Assembly (NCBI GenBank): GCA_019118445.1 | Contig: DWYY01000074.1 | Coordinates: 1-42,147 of the forward strand | From: Candidatus Eisenbergiella merdipullorum | GTDB lineage: Bacteria; Bacillota; Clostridia; Lachnospirales; Lachnospiraceae | Length of the DNA stretch: 42,147 bases | Direction: 5' to 3' | Shown: piece by piece, positions 24,742 through 33,884 of the stretch | Numbering within the stretch: position 1 is the stretch's first letter | Layout of the letters: every line of letters starts with the position of its first letter | Notes under the pieces: generated by a model | Told to the model about the DNA's origin: nothing | Databases searched by the model: none | What the model saw: the letters and a program-made list of their open reading frames with translations, nothing else | Translations under genes and position numbers: made by a program

Positions 24742-25894
24742 TTTCAGACTTTTTCTCCCATTTGAGGTTTTCATTCAGAACATAAAAGATTTTTTCGTTT
24801 ACTTTTCTGTAATCAAACTGAAGGGATTTTTCATAGGCTTTCCGTGCATATCTGTCATAGTCAGCCAGTATCCGGTCTGCAGCATCTTGGATCGCCTGTG
24901 CAGTCCCATCCGTTGCTTCGCTGTCCACCCCTAAGGAAAGGGCTTCATGGATGCCCCCCACATCCGTGGTGATCACAGGCATTCCTGTGCTGATGGCTTC
25001 CAGGATGACCATGGGCATTCCCTCTGAATCGGAATTCATGACCAGAATGTCCGAGCTTCGCATGAACTTTTCCACCTCATCCGGGCTCACTGCCCCATGG
25101 AAACGTATCCTGCTGCTGCCCTGCGCCTCCGCTTCCAGCCTCTGCCTTTCTTCTCCGTCGCCCAGGATGGTCAGGCTGCATTCCCTATGATATCCCTTTA
25201 CCGCCTCAATGATCGTTCCGATGCGTTTTCCCTCGGACAGCCGCCCCACAAAGAGGAATCGGACCTCCCTGTCCGGGCGTTTCCTTTCCTGCCATTGGCG
25301 GCAGACAATAGAATTTCTCACGAGGATGACTCGATGATTATAAGCGCTGTAGTCCCGTTCTGTCCCGTGATCCAGCACAAACACCGCCGTACTCTTTCTG
25401 ATCACCTGCATCAGAAAACGCTGGAATAACAGCCGTACCAGAGGGGCTTTTTTAAAGAAACGCACTCTCTGCCACATGTTCAGATAGGTGCCGTGAGAAA
25501 ACACATAGCATATCGCGCCGGGCCGCATCAGCCGCACCGCCGCAAAGGCCTCCGGCGTATGGATATAATTACAGTCATTCTTTTTCGGCCCTATCAGCTT
25601 CCGGTACTTCCACAGACCTTTCACATATTCCAGCCGGAGGGACTTTTTCACATTTCCAAGATCGGCTTCCGCCTGCGCCACGGCAAGAAAGGAAAAAACG
25701 CCGGAAGCGGTGGAGATCTTCTGTATTTTTCCCACATCGTCCGGGTCGCAGGACACTCCGGCCAGAAGCACTTCACCGCAGCGCTCCGGATAAGTCTCCG
25801 CCAGGAACCGGAGGAAATTCTTAATGCTGGTCAACTGTCCTCCCACCGGATAATCCCGGAAATTACATGTATCATACAAAATCAAACGGTTCAT
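24734..25894 (-). CDS. GT4 family glycosyltransferase
   Basis: 386 residues from the ATG at 25892-25894, with AAAGGGAGA upstream; the 45-codon longer frame overlaps the hydrolase gene and has no GT features. The N-terminus MNRLILYDTCNFRDYPVGGQ carries a short form of the GT-B glycine loop (GGQL). The second half has FLFVGRLSEGKRI, LTILGDGEERQRLEAEA and NSDSEGMPMVILEAISTGMPV, a textbook GT4 donor site (E-G-x-P-x6-E). It is separated by 26 bases from the hydrolase gene. Acceptor and donor are unknown. Confidence 0.88.
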   Translation of the reverse strand: MNRLILYDTCNFRDYPVGGQLTSIKNFLRFLAETYPERCGEVLLAGVSCDPDDVGKIQKISTASGVFSFLAVAQAEADLGNVKKSLRLEYVKGLWKYRKLIGPKKNDCNYIHTPEAFAAVRLMRPGAICYVFSHGTYLNMWQRVRFFKKAPLVRLLFQRFLMQVIRKSTAVFVLDHGTERDYSAYNHRVILVRNSIVCRQWQERKRPDREVRFLFVGRLSEGKRIGTIIEAVKGYHRECSLTILGDGEERQRLEAEAQGSSRIRFHGAVSPDEVEKFMRSSDILVMNSDSEGMPMVILEAISTGMPVITTDVGGIHEALSLGVDSEATDGTAQAIQDAADRILADYDRYARKAYEKSLQFDYRKVNEKIFYVLNENLKWEKKSENE

Positions 25895-25920
25895 TGGTTC
25901 TCCCTTTCCAGGAACACTTC

Positions 25921-27009
25921 TTATATTTCTTCCAGCATTCCAAACAGCTTCAGTGCAGGCCCGTCTCCCCAGGGATAGCTGCCGTAGCGCTGGGGATACT
26001 GGGCAAATGCCAGACACTCCGCCGAACATTGCTCCACCCTGCCGTTTTTCATAGAAGAAAGCAGAAATTCAGCGGCTGCCCTCACCCGCTCCGCCCAGTC
26101 CTCTTCCAGGCAGCCTCTGCGGATCCCGTACAGGAGTGCACAGGCGATCATGGCCGTTGCCGAGGTATCGGCAGGCCCCTCTGCTGCCGGAAGGAGCCAG
26201 GAAAAGCTGCCGTCCTGCCGCTGGCAGGCTGCCACAGCCCGCGCCAGACGCTGCAGATGGCCCTGCATAAAGGGAAACTGCGGCGTCTGTTCAGGCAGAT
26301 AAGCCAGGCTTTCTGCGATTCCTCCCATCAGCCAGCCGGCCGCCCTGCCCCAGCCCACGCAGCCGTATTTCACTCCGGTTCTGCTGTCAAAGCCATGGTA
26401 GGGGAGTCCGCTCCTTTCATCCATCCCATGATCCAGGAAATGGACGATCTGCATCACTCCCAGCTTCACCAGCGCGCCTTCTTTTTTCAGCGTCCCGTAT
26501 CTGCACAGGAAGGGGGCAGTCATACCCACCGTATCCGCATAGATATGATCCGCATCCTTCCTCCGGTAGGGAAGATTCCCGTCCTCATCCTTTTTATGTT
26601 CCTTCAGGAAGGCCGCGATGTGCGAAGCCGCTTCCAGATATTTTTCCTCGCCTGTACTCTCATACAGGTCGAGCAGAGGCATCCCGTTTGCCGCGTTATC
26701 CACATAAAAAAGAGGCGTCCCCTTCCTGATCCACCTGTCAAAATACTTCTTCAGCGTCTCAGCGCTCCGGCTGTCCCTGGTTCCCTTCTGTATCTGAGAA
26801 AGCCCGCCTGCCAGCAGAGCGTTCGGCCAGGAAAAGCGGTCAATGGGAGGCACAGCTTGTCTGAGCAGATGCTTCCTGATCCCTCTTTTCAGCTTTTCCT
26901 TCCCGGAAAGCTCGGGCCAGGAAAAAATTTCCTTTTCCGCATGCTCCTGCAGAGCATTGATCTTCTGTATGGTTTCCGTTCTCTGCAGAAGCTCCTGAAG
27001 CTGTTCCAT
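25921..27009 (-). CDS. GH105/GH88-like unsaturated-uronyl hydrolase
   Basis: 362 residues from the ATG at 27007-27009, because GGAGGT precedes it by four bases; the ATG four codons earlier overlaps that site. The (alpha/alpha)6-barrel signature is clear: RFSWPNALLAGGL, YVDNAANGMPLLDLYEST, HIYADTVGMTAPFLCRYG, GCVGWGRAAGWLMGGIAE and DTSATAMIACALLYGI. ADTVGM holds the aspartate that in YteR-type enzymes hydrates the double bond of a lyase-made sugar end. There is no signal peptide, so the protein is cytoplasmic. A hydrolase of this group inside a glycan assembly operon is unexpected; quality control, trimming or recycling of a uronic-acid-containing glycan, or an altered activity, are possible. 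Confidence 0.85.
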   Translation of the reverse strand: MEQLQELLQRTETIQKINALQEHAEKEIFSWPELSGKEKLKRGIRKHLLRQAVPPIDRFSWPNALLAGGLSQIQKGTRDSRSAETLKKYFDRWIRKGTPLFYVDNAANGMPLLDLYESTGEEKYLEAASHIAAFLKEHKKDEDGNLPYRRKDADHIYADTVGMTAPFLCRYGTLKKEGALVKLGVMQIVHFLDHGMDERSGLPYHGFDSRTGVKYGCVGWGRAAGWLMGGIAESLAYLPEQTPQFPFMQGHLQRLARAVAACQRQDGSFSWLLPAAEGPADTSATAMIACALLYGIRRGCLEEDWAERVRAAAEFLLSSMKNGRVEQCSAECLAFAQYPQRYGSYPWGDGPALKLFGMLEEI

Positions 27010-27088
27010 GCTGACCTCCATTTCGAAGCGTTTTTCGCTGACGCTTGTCTATTTGTCTTTTTCCGTTCTTCTTCTCTCACCGTCTGCT

Positions 27089-28288
27089 TCACATCGGCCC
27101 ACGGCCATCTATCAGACGTTCTATCATCCTGCCAGCCTGTCTCGCCCTCTCCAGATAGGCTGGCATCACCGCGGCCAGCCGCCGGCGGATCGCATCTTCT
27201 TCCTTCATCAGCCATTGAAAGCCTTCCGTCAGCTCCTCTTTTCTCTCCAGTGACTGCACAGGCAGCACGTAATTATCCCAGGTTCCGAACAGATCGAGGG
27301 CGATCCCGCGCGCTTTTACAGAATAGCCGAGCACCAACGTCGGGATCAGGGAAGAATAGGCCGCGATGGTGGCGTGTGTCCTCGCGCCGATGAAAAAGCG
27401 GCAGCGCGCGATATATCCTTTCAGTGTCTCACAGTCCGCGTCTTCGATCATGACCACCCTGCCGGTATCCTGAAATTCCTCCCAGAGCTTTCGCAGCACC
27501 ATCCTGTCGTCATTGTTTTTCCAGACCACATGGGGGATCAGAGCTACTCCCATCTCCGTCTTTTCCAGGATATACCGGATGAGATTCCTGTAGTTTTCCA
27601 TGGTGATCCCCGGACTGTTCTCCCTTTCCACTACCATCGGGCTCACATTCAGCCCGACCATATTTCCCTCCACAAAGCCTGCCGGAACGGGAAGTCTTTT
27701 CGCTTCCAACAAAAAAGCCGAATCCGGCACATGATAGCTTTTTTCCTTCAGTCCCGCCTGCACCAGGGCCTGCCAGGTGATGGATTCTCTGGCGATGATG
27801 CAGGCATAGCGGTCCATATCCTCAAGGATGTCCGGGTCTGACAAAAGCTCCGGCTCGATGGAACAGCCCAGCAGAACGGTCATAGCCCCCTGTCCGGTAA
27901 AAAGCTGGTTCGTATACTTCAGGTCTTTTAAAAGGATTCCATAGCAATAATTGTCCCCGCCGATGGAGATGTTCATCTGCCTCAGGTTCCTGCCGCATAC
28001 CTCGCGGAAACGATAGCGGTAGGCGGCCTCCGGATCATGAAAAAACCGGTCCAGCAGATAATACCAGGTATGGATAAAAAGATTTTTCCGTACTTTCCTC
28101 TCTTCTATGACCGTCGCCATTCCTTTTAACGAATACGCTTCATCCTCAGCAAAGCTGTTTGTCATCACGATGGCCGGCTTTGGGAGCATTTGAATGACCG
28201 TATTGGCGATGGCCTCACAGCCGTGATTGCCGCTTCCGGCATGCATATACAGGACAATCTTGTCTTTTTTTCCATAGTAACGAGGCAT
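27089..28288 (-). CDS. Polysaccharide pyruvyl transferase family protein
   Basis: 399 residues; ATG with GGAGG about twelve bases upstream. The N-terminus IVLYMHAGSGNHGCEAIANT is the glycine-rich start of the family, and near the end CRFFIGARTHATIAAYSSLIPTL is the highly conserved GxRxHxxIxA block. The middle part has GQGAMTVLLGCSIEPELL and ARESITWQALV. Family members such as CsaB move pyruvate from phosphoenolpyruvate onto a sugar to form a negatively charged ketal. It acts in the cytoplasm on lipid-linked units. Gaps of 67 to 79 bases on both sides hold no recognisable signal. The modified sugar is unknown. Confidence 0.88.
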   Translation of the reverse strand: MPRYYGKKDKIVLYMHAGSGNHGCEAIANTVIQMLPKPAIVMTNSFAEDEAYSLKGMATVIEERKVRKNLFIHTWYYLLDRFFHDPEAAYRYRFREVCGRNLRQMNISIGGDNYCYGILLKDLKYTNQLFTGQGAMTVLLGCSIEPELLSDPDILEDMDRYACIIARESITWQALVQAGLKEKSYHVPDSAFLLEAKRLPVPAGFVEGNMVGLNVSPMVVERENSPGITMENYRNLIRYILEKTEMGVALIPHVVWKNNDDRMVLRKLWEEFQDTGRVVMIEDADCETLKGYIARCRFFIGARTHATIAAYSSLIPTLVLGYSVKARGIALDLFGTWDNYVLPVQSLERKEELTEGFQWLMKEEDAIRRRLAAVMPAYLERARQAGRMIERLIDGRGPM

Positions 28289-28362
28289 ACTGCTTTTCTT
28301 CCTCCATCCGTTTTTTCTATCCGCATTTCTTTTTTAGGAAACCTCTTCCAGTTATATTTCTC

Positions 28363-29454
28363 TCAGGACTTCCGTTTCCAGACGTGGTACAGCCTAAGAT
28401 AAACCTCAGGAGCATGCAGGAAGATCACCCCTTTGATGCGGTATCCAGCGGGAAGCCGCTTCCTTCCGGCGCGGCCCAGCTCTCTCCATGCCTCTGCCGC
28501 CGCTTCCCGGCACTCCTTCAGGAAGGCTTCATACTCCCGCGCTGCAGCGGCGGGCTCCAAAAGGGCCAGCTTCCCCGCCGTCAGAAGCGCCGCCTGGAAC
28601 AGACAGAGCCGTATCTTTTCCCGCGCTTCTTCTCCGAAAGGCTCCAGCTCCTTTTCCGCCATCTTCCAGCAGGAGATCTGGTCCATGTAGGAAGGCTTAA
28701 ATTCCGAAAGCATGGCTCCCCGCTCGTTGAGAAAATAGCAGTAACCGCACTTTTCGGTAACCAGCACCCTCTTTAATCTCGGCATGAGCCGGGCCAGGAA
28801 CAGCAGGTCTTCCCCGATGGAGAGATTTTCAGGGAAACGGGTCTTTCCGATCGCATCCCGGCAAAACAGGATGCTCCAGCATCGGGAATTGCTCTGGAGA
28901 AGAAAACGGTTCACATAGGTTTCTGCATCCATGACCAGGCAGTTCGTCCCGTCCTGCAGGAGGCTTTCCTCCTGGCTGCTTTCCTGCTGCGTTCTGCCCT
29001 GACTTCCGATTCCTTCCTCTCTTCCAGGTCCTCCCGTCCTTTTCTCACTCCGGCAGGCTCTGCGGAAGCTCTCCCGCTCCTTCTCTCCCACCGCCCTATA
29101 GCCACCGAGGATCATGTCGCCTTTTTCCCTTGTCAGCATCTCAAGCTGGTCCTCCAGCATCTGCGGCAGGAGCCAATCATCCGCGTCCACGAAGGCAACG
29201 AAATCCCCTTTCGCTTCTTCCAGCCCCCGGTTGCGGGCGGAGGACACACCGCCGTTTGGCTGGCGGATGAGGCGGATGCGCCCGTCCTTTCGGGCAAAGC
29301 TCTCACAGAGAGCCGCACTGCCATCCGCAGAGCCATCGTCAATGACCAGGATCTCCAGCTCCTCATGGGTCTGGCCGAGAAGGCTTTCCAGGCAGTCGGA
29401 AAGATATTTTTCTCCATTGTAGACCGGCACGATGACCGAGATCAGTCCATTCAC
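28363..29454 (-). CDS. GT2 family glycosyltransferase with a charged insertion
   Basis: 363 residues, ATG overlapping the GT4 stop by four bases. Residues 4-16 (LISVIVPVYNGEK), 36-43 (LVIDDGSA), GGVSSARNRGLEE (68-80) and VAFVDADDWLL (86-96, DxD at 90-92) form a canonical GT2 catalytic half. Between about 122 and 168 there is an insertion rich in E, Q, R, G and S that looks disordered and is missing from the other GT2 proteins of this operon. The C-terminus is helical. It probably adds one sugar of the repeat unit. Confidence 0.88.
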   Translation of the reverse strand: MNGLISVIVPVYNGEKYLSDCLESLLGQTHEELEILVIDDGSADGSAALCESFARKDGRIRLIRQPNGGVSSARNRGLEEAKGDFVAFVDADDWLLPQMLEDQLEMLTREKGDMILGGYRAVGEKERESFRRACRSEKRTGGPGREEGIGSQGRTQQESSQEESLLQDGTNCLVMDAETYVNRFLLQSNSRCWSILFCRDAIGKTRFPENLSIGEDLLFLARLMPRLKRVLVTEKCGYCYFLNERGAMLSEFKPSYMDQISCWKMAEKELEPFGEEAREKIRLCLFQAALLTAGKLALLEPAAAAREYEAFLKECREAAAEAWRELGRAGRKRLPAGYRIKGVIFLHAPEVYLRLYHVWKRKS

Positions 29455-30584
29455 CGCGTGAGCACCTCCCAGTATTGTTCGGTCCTGCTGTCCCAGTCAA
29501 AACGCTTCACATTTTCATATCCCTTTGCGATCAGTTCCTGTCTCAGTCCTTCATCGCCCAGCAGGCGGCGGATACAGGAAACGGTTCCTTCAATATCGTC
29601 CGGATCGGTCAGAAGCCCCGCGTCCCCGATCACCTCCGGCAGAGAGGAGCGGTTGGAGCAGATCACGGGAACGCCAAGCTGCATGGCCTCTAACGGCGGA
29701 AAACCAAAGCCTTCGATCAGAGAAAGGAAGAGAAATGCTCTGGCGCCTGCCAGCAGACTGTGCATCTCCTCTCCGCTCTCAATATAGCGGCAGCAGGTCA
29801 CATACTTTGCAGCCTGAGGACTTAATACCTCTCCCCCCGGAATGCTTGCAGGGCTTTCGATCCCGATGACTACCAGCCGGGCAGGATCCCTTTCCTCCCG
29901 GATTTCCGCTTTAAAATAGGCATCGTAGGTCTTCAGCACACCAATCGCGTTCTTGTGGGGGAGAGGCGATACCCCCGCATACAGATAGGGGCCGTCCGGC
30001 TTCAAGGGAGAAGGCACATCAGAACAGGGAACCGGATTGACGCCGTTATAGATCACCCTCGTCCTGTCCTGACAGCCCGGACAGATCTTCTCCATTTCCT
30101 TCAGCGAATACTGCGATATGGTCACGATCCGGTCCGCATGGCGGATGGACGCCTTCAGCCTGCTCATGATATAGGCGTTCTCCACCCGGTTCAGCTCGCC
30201 GGGAAAATATTTGTCATAAAAGAACGGGATCAGGTCATGGATGATAATGACATCCTTTCCACGATAGAACAAAGGGCGGTATCCCCTGGGAAACAGTACC
30301 CTGTCCCCGCCGGCTTTTCTGACCGCGAACGGCACACCAAACAACTCCCAGAGCGTATAGGTCACACGGCTCAGCGGATTTCCCTTCACCTGCACGAACC
30401 GGACGCCCGGGACTTCGAAGTCCTTCCGGTTATATGAATTTCCCAGCACCACGATCTCCTCGCAGTGCTCTCCGTTCCGGTTTGTCTGCGCCAGATGGCA
30501 GGTCAGATTTTTCGCCAGGTTATAAATGCCGATGCTCTTTCCCTGTCCTTTTACAAGCTTAAAACAATCGATGACTAAACGCAT
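29451..30584 (-). CDS. GT4 family glycosyltransferase (mannosyltransferase-like)
   Basis: 377 residues, ATG ten bases inside the end of the polymerase gene with GAGGAAAAG upstream. The segment IIIHDLIPFFYDKYFPGE is typical of the GT4 group that contains bacterial mannosyl- and rhamnosyltransferases, and HADRIVTISQYSLKEM with RVIYNGVNP follows in the usual order. The donor site is FLSLIEGFGFPPLEAMQLGVP (EGFGFPPLEA). GDP-mannose use is suggested only by similarity. It is coupled to the GT2 gene by a four-base overlap. Confidence 0.88.
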   Translation of the reverse strand: MRLVIDCFKLVKGQGKSIGIYNLAKNLTCHLAQTNRNGEHCEEIVVLGNSYNRKDFEVPGVRFVQVKGNPLSRVTYTLWELFGVPFAVRKAGGDRVLFPRGYRPLFYRGKDVIIIHDLIPFFYDKYFPGELNRVENAYIMSRLKASIRHADRIVTISQYSLKEMEKICPGCQDRTRVIYNGVNPVPCSDVPSPLKPDGPYLYAGVSPLPHKNAIGVLKTYDAYFKAEIREERDPARLVVIGIESPASIPGGEVLSPQAAKYVTCCRYIESGEEMHSLLAGARAFLFLSLIEGFGFPPLEAMQLGVPVICSNRSSLPEVIGDAGLLTDPDDIEGTVSCIRRLLGDEGLRQELIAKGYENVKRFDWDSRTEQYWEVLTR

Positions 30585-31855
30585 AAATCTTTTCCTCTTT
30601 CACCCCTCCGGCAGGATTTCAATGCAGAATTGAAAAAATGGAAGATCAGCCTTGGAACCTGCCAGAAATATTCCTTCCGCTCCCCCTCGTCCCCCTTCTG
30701 ACGATCCTCCCGTTTTCCGACGATGCCTCCCCAGTACGCTCCCATCAGAAACAGCGCGTAGTTTCTCCCCATGTAAACGGAGACAAAATGGGCCTCCAGC
30801 ATGGTATAGAGCGCAAAGGATAAAAGCATCATGAATCCTAAGGGGTCCTTTCTCCTACGGCATTCCCACATCAGTAGAGCGTACATGATCACATACACGG
30901 CGCCGGGCAGGATCCCGTACCAGTAGAAAAGCCGTACATAGCCCAGGTCAAAATACTTGACGTTTTCCGGGCGGGAGAACAGCCGCCAGTTACGCAGCAT
31001 CCCGCCGCCCCCCTCAAGCGTGTTCATGCTGGTGATACGCCCGGTGATAAAGCGGTCGATATGGGTATAAAAGGGTCCCTGATAGGGCTCGTAATACGCG
31101 ATCCAGACGGACAGGAGCACACAGATGAGAAACGCGGCAATACCGAGCACATACAGAAGCTTTCCCTCCCGCGCCTTTTTCCCGTATGCCAGAAGAAGGG
31201 ACAACGCCAACGTAAAAAATAAAAATATCATCCCTGTCCTCGACCGGGTGGGCAGAAACAGAAGGATGCCCGCCAGGGCGATCAGCCCGTAATGCCAGAG
31301 CTTCATTTTCTCATGCCACAGATAGATGCCGAGGGTGGCAAGAGCCCAGAACATGCAGTAGCAGGCATTGGGATGGCCCAGGCCGAAGCAGTAGCGCAGG
31401 CCCCTGTCCCCGTCGTCGATGATGTACATGTTCCCGAAGATCCCAAAGACCGCCAGCAGCGCCAGCATAAGGCAGCCTGCCAGCGTCACGGAAAATGCCA
31501 GCTTCAGAGCTTTTTTCACGTCCACACCCCGGAAGGCCGCGCAGAACACCACCAGGCGCACCGCTTCATCCCGGTCCGAACACAGGTAGCAGATGCCGGC
31601 GAGAACGCCGAAAAAGAGCAGCCACAGCCATTCCCGCACCGTGAACCTGCTGCATGCCATCTTAACCGCGAACAGCAGGAAGGTCAGCCGGAACAACTGC
31701 CCTTCAAACGGGTTGGTCCAGGCGCTGAGCTCCACCACCACAATGAGAAGCTCCAGAAGCAGACCCGCCCAGAAGCAGGCCATTCCGACCTGCCCGATCC
31801 GTTTTTCCCATGCCTTTTTTCCCGATGTAATTGTTCCCGTTGTGACTGTTCCCAT
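30575..31855 (-). CDS. Wzy-like polysaccharide polymerase, second of two
   Basis: 426 residues with about eleven hydrophobic segments. It shares with the protein at 12330-13910 the order KMACSRFTVREW (KMCLTGYSLKEW there), a basic KKALK segment, and RYCFGLGHPN (154-163; RYSLGYTHPN there), so the two are paralogues. TRSRTGMIFLF further on is the second arginine-containing block common in Wzy and ligase-type proteins. It lacks the extra outer C-terminal domain of the other copy. It lies two bases after a GT2 gene and overlaps the next GT4 gene by ten. Polymerisation of repeat units on the outer face is the best inference. Confidence 0.75.
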   Translation of the reverse strand: MGTVTTGTITSGKKAWEKRIGQVGMACFWAGLLLELLIVVVELSAWTNPFEGQLFRLTFLLFAVKMACSRFTVREWLWLLFFGVLAGICYLCSDRDEAVRLVVFCAAFRGVDVKKALKLAFSVTLAGCLMLALLAVFGIFGNMYIIDDGDRGLRYCFGLGHPNACYCMFWALATLGIYLWHEKMKLWHYGLIALAGILLFLPTRSRTGMIFLFFTLALSLLLAYGKKAREGKLLYVLGIAAFLICVLLSVWIAYYEPYQGPFYTHIDRFITGRITSMNTLEGGGGMLRNWRLFSRPENVKYFDLGYVRLFYWYGILPGAVYVIMYALLMWECRRRKDPLGFMMLLSFALYTMLEAHFVSVYMGRNYALFLMGAYWGGIVGKREDRQKGDEGERKEYFWQVPRLIFHFFNSALKSCRRGERGKDLCV

Positions 31856-31857
31856 TG

Positions 31858-32841
31858 TTATTTTCCTTTTTCCGCTTTTAAGCCCAGCTTATGCAGCAGC
31901 CCGTTCCAATAGCCGAGCACCGTGTTATGCCAGAACCAGACTGCCCGCTGCCTGAGATATTCTCCAAAAGCCGCGCCGCAGGCGGACGCCGTTTTCCAGC
32001 CCTGCCCATACACCACTGTCAGGCGGAGCATCTCGTGCCGGCATTCCTCCTGATCTCTCAGGCCGTATTTTTCATACATCAGGAGGCTGTCCTTATATTT
32101 GCGGAAATCTCTCTCCGAAAAGCTCTCCGTGTACTGCTCCTCATGGACGCCGATGGAGATCAGCGGCTCCGGCGTAAAGACAAAGGCCGGATCTTTCTGA
32201 AGGATCTCAAAATAGAGGAACATATCGGAAGCCCAGTTGCTCCTCTCATCAAACATCGCTCCGCAGGCACGGTAAAGGGTGGCGGACGGCGCTCCGATCT
32301 CATTTCCCAGAAACAGGAGACGGTAGTCTTGCCGCAGCCGCTCCACATATTCCCTGCCGGCGGCCCTTGCATAAGAACCCTTCTTCGATACCTGCATGGT
32401 GCCGCAGAAAGCGAGCGAAGCCTGCGGATTTTCTTCCAGAAGCGCCGTCAGCTTTTCCAGGCTGTCGTCCCGCGTGAACCAGTCGTCGCTGAACATGATC
32501 TTGATATATTTCCCTCTTGCCAGGGAAAGGGCCTTGTTCCAGTTGAAAATATGTCCCAGAGGCTTTTCATTGTGCACGTAGCGCAGGCGCTTCATGCAGG
32601 GGGCGGCTGAGATTTCTCCTCCTGGGTCTTTCCCGCTCCGGATCTTTCCCACCAGCGTTTCAATTTTCCCATTGGTGGAGTCGTCCGTCAGGATGATCTC
32701 CGCATCCTGCATGGTCTGCGCGGCAATGGAAGCAAGGAGCCGCCTTACCTCCGCTTCATTGTTATAGGCGGGGATGCAGATGGAAACTTTCGGTATACCA
32801 TCCATCTTTTCAGATTTATCCTGCCCCATCTCTTTTCCCAT
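31858..32841 (-). CDS. GT2 family glycosyltransferase
   Basis: 327 residues. An ATG at 32839-32841 with AAGGGATGAAGGG ahead is taken; an ATG four codons in is possible. The core is VSICIPAYNNEAEV (19-32), IILTDDSTNG (49-58) and IMFSDDWFTRD with the acids at 119-120. The middle HNEKPLGHIFNWNKALSLA (90-108) is the family's sugar-contact loop in the GHxxNxNxG form. The C-terminus is helical without membrane segments. It stands four bases after the GT17-like gene and two ahead of the polymerase, in a tightly coupled block. Confidence 0.87.
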   Translation of the reverse strand: MGKEMGQDKSEKMDGIPKVSICIPAYNNEAEVRRLLASIAAQTMQDAEIILTDDSTNGKIETLVGKIRSGKDPGGEISAAPCMKRLRYVHNEKPLGHIFNWNKALSLARGKYIKIMFSDDWFTRDDSLEKLTALLEENPQASLAFCGTMQVSKKGSYARAAGREYVERLRQDYRLLFLGNEIGAPSATLYRACGAMFDERSNWASDMFLYFEILQKDPAFVFTPEPLISIGVHEEQYTESFSERDFRKYKDSLLMYEKYGLRDQEECRHEMLRLTVVYGQGWKTASACGAAFGEYLRQRAVWFWHNTVLGYWNGLLHKLGLKAEKGK

Positions 32842-32845
32842 CCCT

Positions 32846-33799
32846 TCATCCCTTCCCGGTTATCTTTCGGCAGAGCCGCTTCACTCCCCTGCCGGCCCGG
32901 TAATAGTTTTTCCGCAGCCATGCGCCCGTATGCCGCAGCGCCCTCTGCGCGCCGTTCTCCTTTTTCAGGATCAGGTAGTCGTATTCATCCAGATGATCTC
33001 TCAGATATTCCGGATAGGTATCGTCGATCTCCACCAGACGGAAGGAAGCGTTCCTTCCGAAGATATCCTTCCCGTCCTTGAGGTTATCCACCACGCCGGA
33101 GAGGATTTCCGCCTTATTGAATTCCTGATGGGCAGCGGATTTCACTTTTTCCTCCACACGCTTTTTCGCGCTCTTTTCTCCGTGGCCGCCCATGTAGCCG
33201 AAATGCCATCCGCCGTCGGGAACGCGGATGCCAATCTCCTTGCGTTCCGGGAAGCGGAGCTCCCCGAGCAGCAGGTGCTGTTCTCTTAACAGCTTATAGC
33301 TGCACATCTTGGAACCGATCCACTGCTTTTTCTCCACGCCGGGGAACTCGCCCGCATAGGAAAGCAGGTTACCCGATACCTCCTCCATGTTCAAGTAGCA
33401 GTAGAACATCCGCTGGGCGAAATGGTAGATCTTCGTGGGGTCAAAATGCTGCAGGATCTCCTTCACCTTCTCCGGGTTTGGGATCTCGTCCAGGTCGCTG
33501 AAAATGATGATGTCCTCATCGGTGCACTCCTTCAGTCCCCGTCCCACCGCGTTTTTCTGGAAGGTGTCCCGGTCGTGGGTGTATCCGGGCGGCGTGTCGT
33601 CCACCACCACATGGATGATCTTGTGGGCGAACTCCGCGAACATTTCTTTATTTTCTTCATAATACAGAGGCTTGGGATTCCCGGAAAAGGTTTCCGTGGC
33701 CTCGCTGATCACGAACCGGTCCACCACCGGATCCATGATGTGAAGCCGGAGCTTCAGGATATCCAGTTCATTGAAAAACTGAAAGCAATCGTATACCAT
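32846..33799 (-). CDS. GT17 family glycosyltransferase-like protein
   Basis: 317 residues, ATG with GAGGAA at good spacing. The N-terminus MVYDCFQFFNELDILKLRLH and DRFVISEATETFSGNPKPL are the conserved opening of the Glyco_transf_17 family, and IIIFSDLDEIPNPEKV (98-112) holds the putative metal-binding acids. GWHFGYMGG (about 207) is the third conserved block. The best-known family members are eukaryotic N-acetylglucosaminyltransferases; bacterial ones occur in polysaccharide loci but their donors are mostly unknown. The C-terminus is strongly basic (LRKNYYRAGRGVKRLCRK), which may bind the membrane. Confidence 0.85.
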   Translation of the reverse strand: MVYDCFQFFNELDILKLRLHIMDPVVDRFVISEATETFSGNPKPLYYEENKEMFAEFAHKIIHVVVDDTPPGYTHDRDTFQKNAVGRGLKECTDEDIIIFSDLDEIPNPEKVKEILQHFDPTKIYHFAQRMFYCYLNMEEVSGNLLSYAGEFPGVEKKQWIGSKMCSYKLLREQHLLLGELRFPERKEIGIRVPDGGWHFGYMGGHGEKSAKKRVEEKVKSAAHQEFNKAEILSGVVDNLKDGKDIFGRNASFRLVEIDDTYPEYLRDHLDEYDYLILKKENGAQRALRHTGAWLRKNYYRAGRGVKRLCRKITGKG

Positions 33800-33884
33800 A
33801 GTGGTTCCTCTTCATACCGGCAGCATCCGCCGATCCTTTTTTGACGTCCATTCCGGACATGCCGGACAGACGCACCGGAGGCAG

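Noticed and set aside
25895-26029. Longer N-terminus for the GT4 protein starting at 26029
   Set aside because: It would overlap the hydrolase gene by over 100 bases; the ATG at 25894 has AAAGGGAGA upstream and starts the GT-B fold.
25867-27393. Plus-strand open frame of 508 codons opposite the hydrolase and GT4 genes
   Set aside because: Antisense to well-supported genes, low-complexity product, no recognisable motif.
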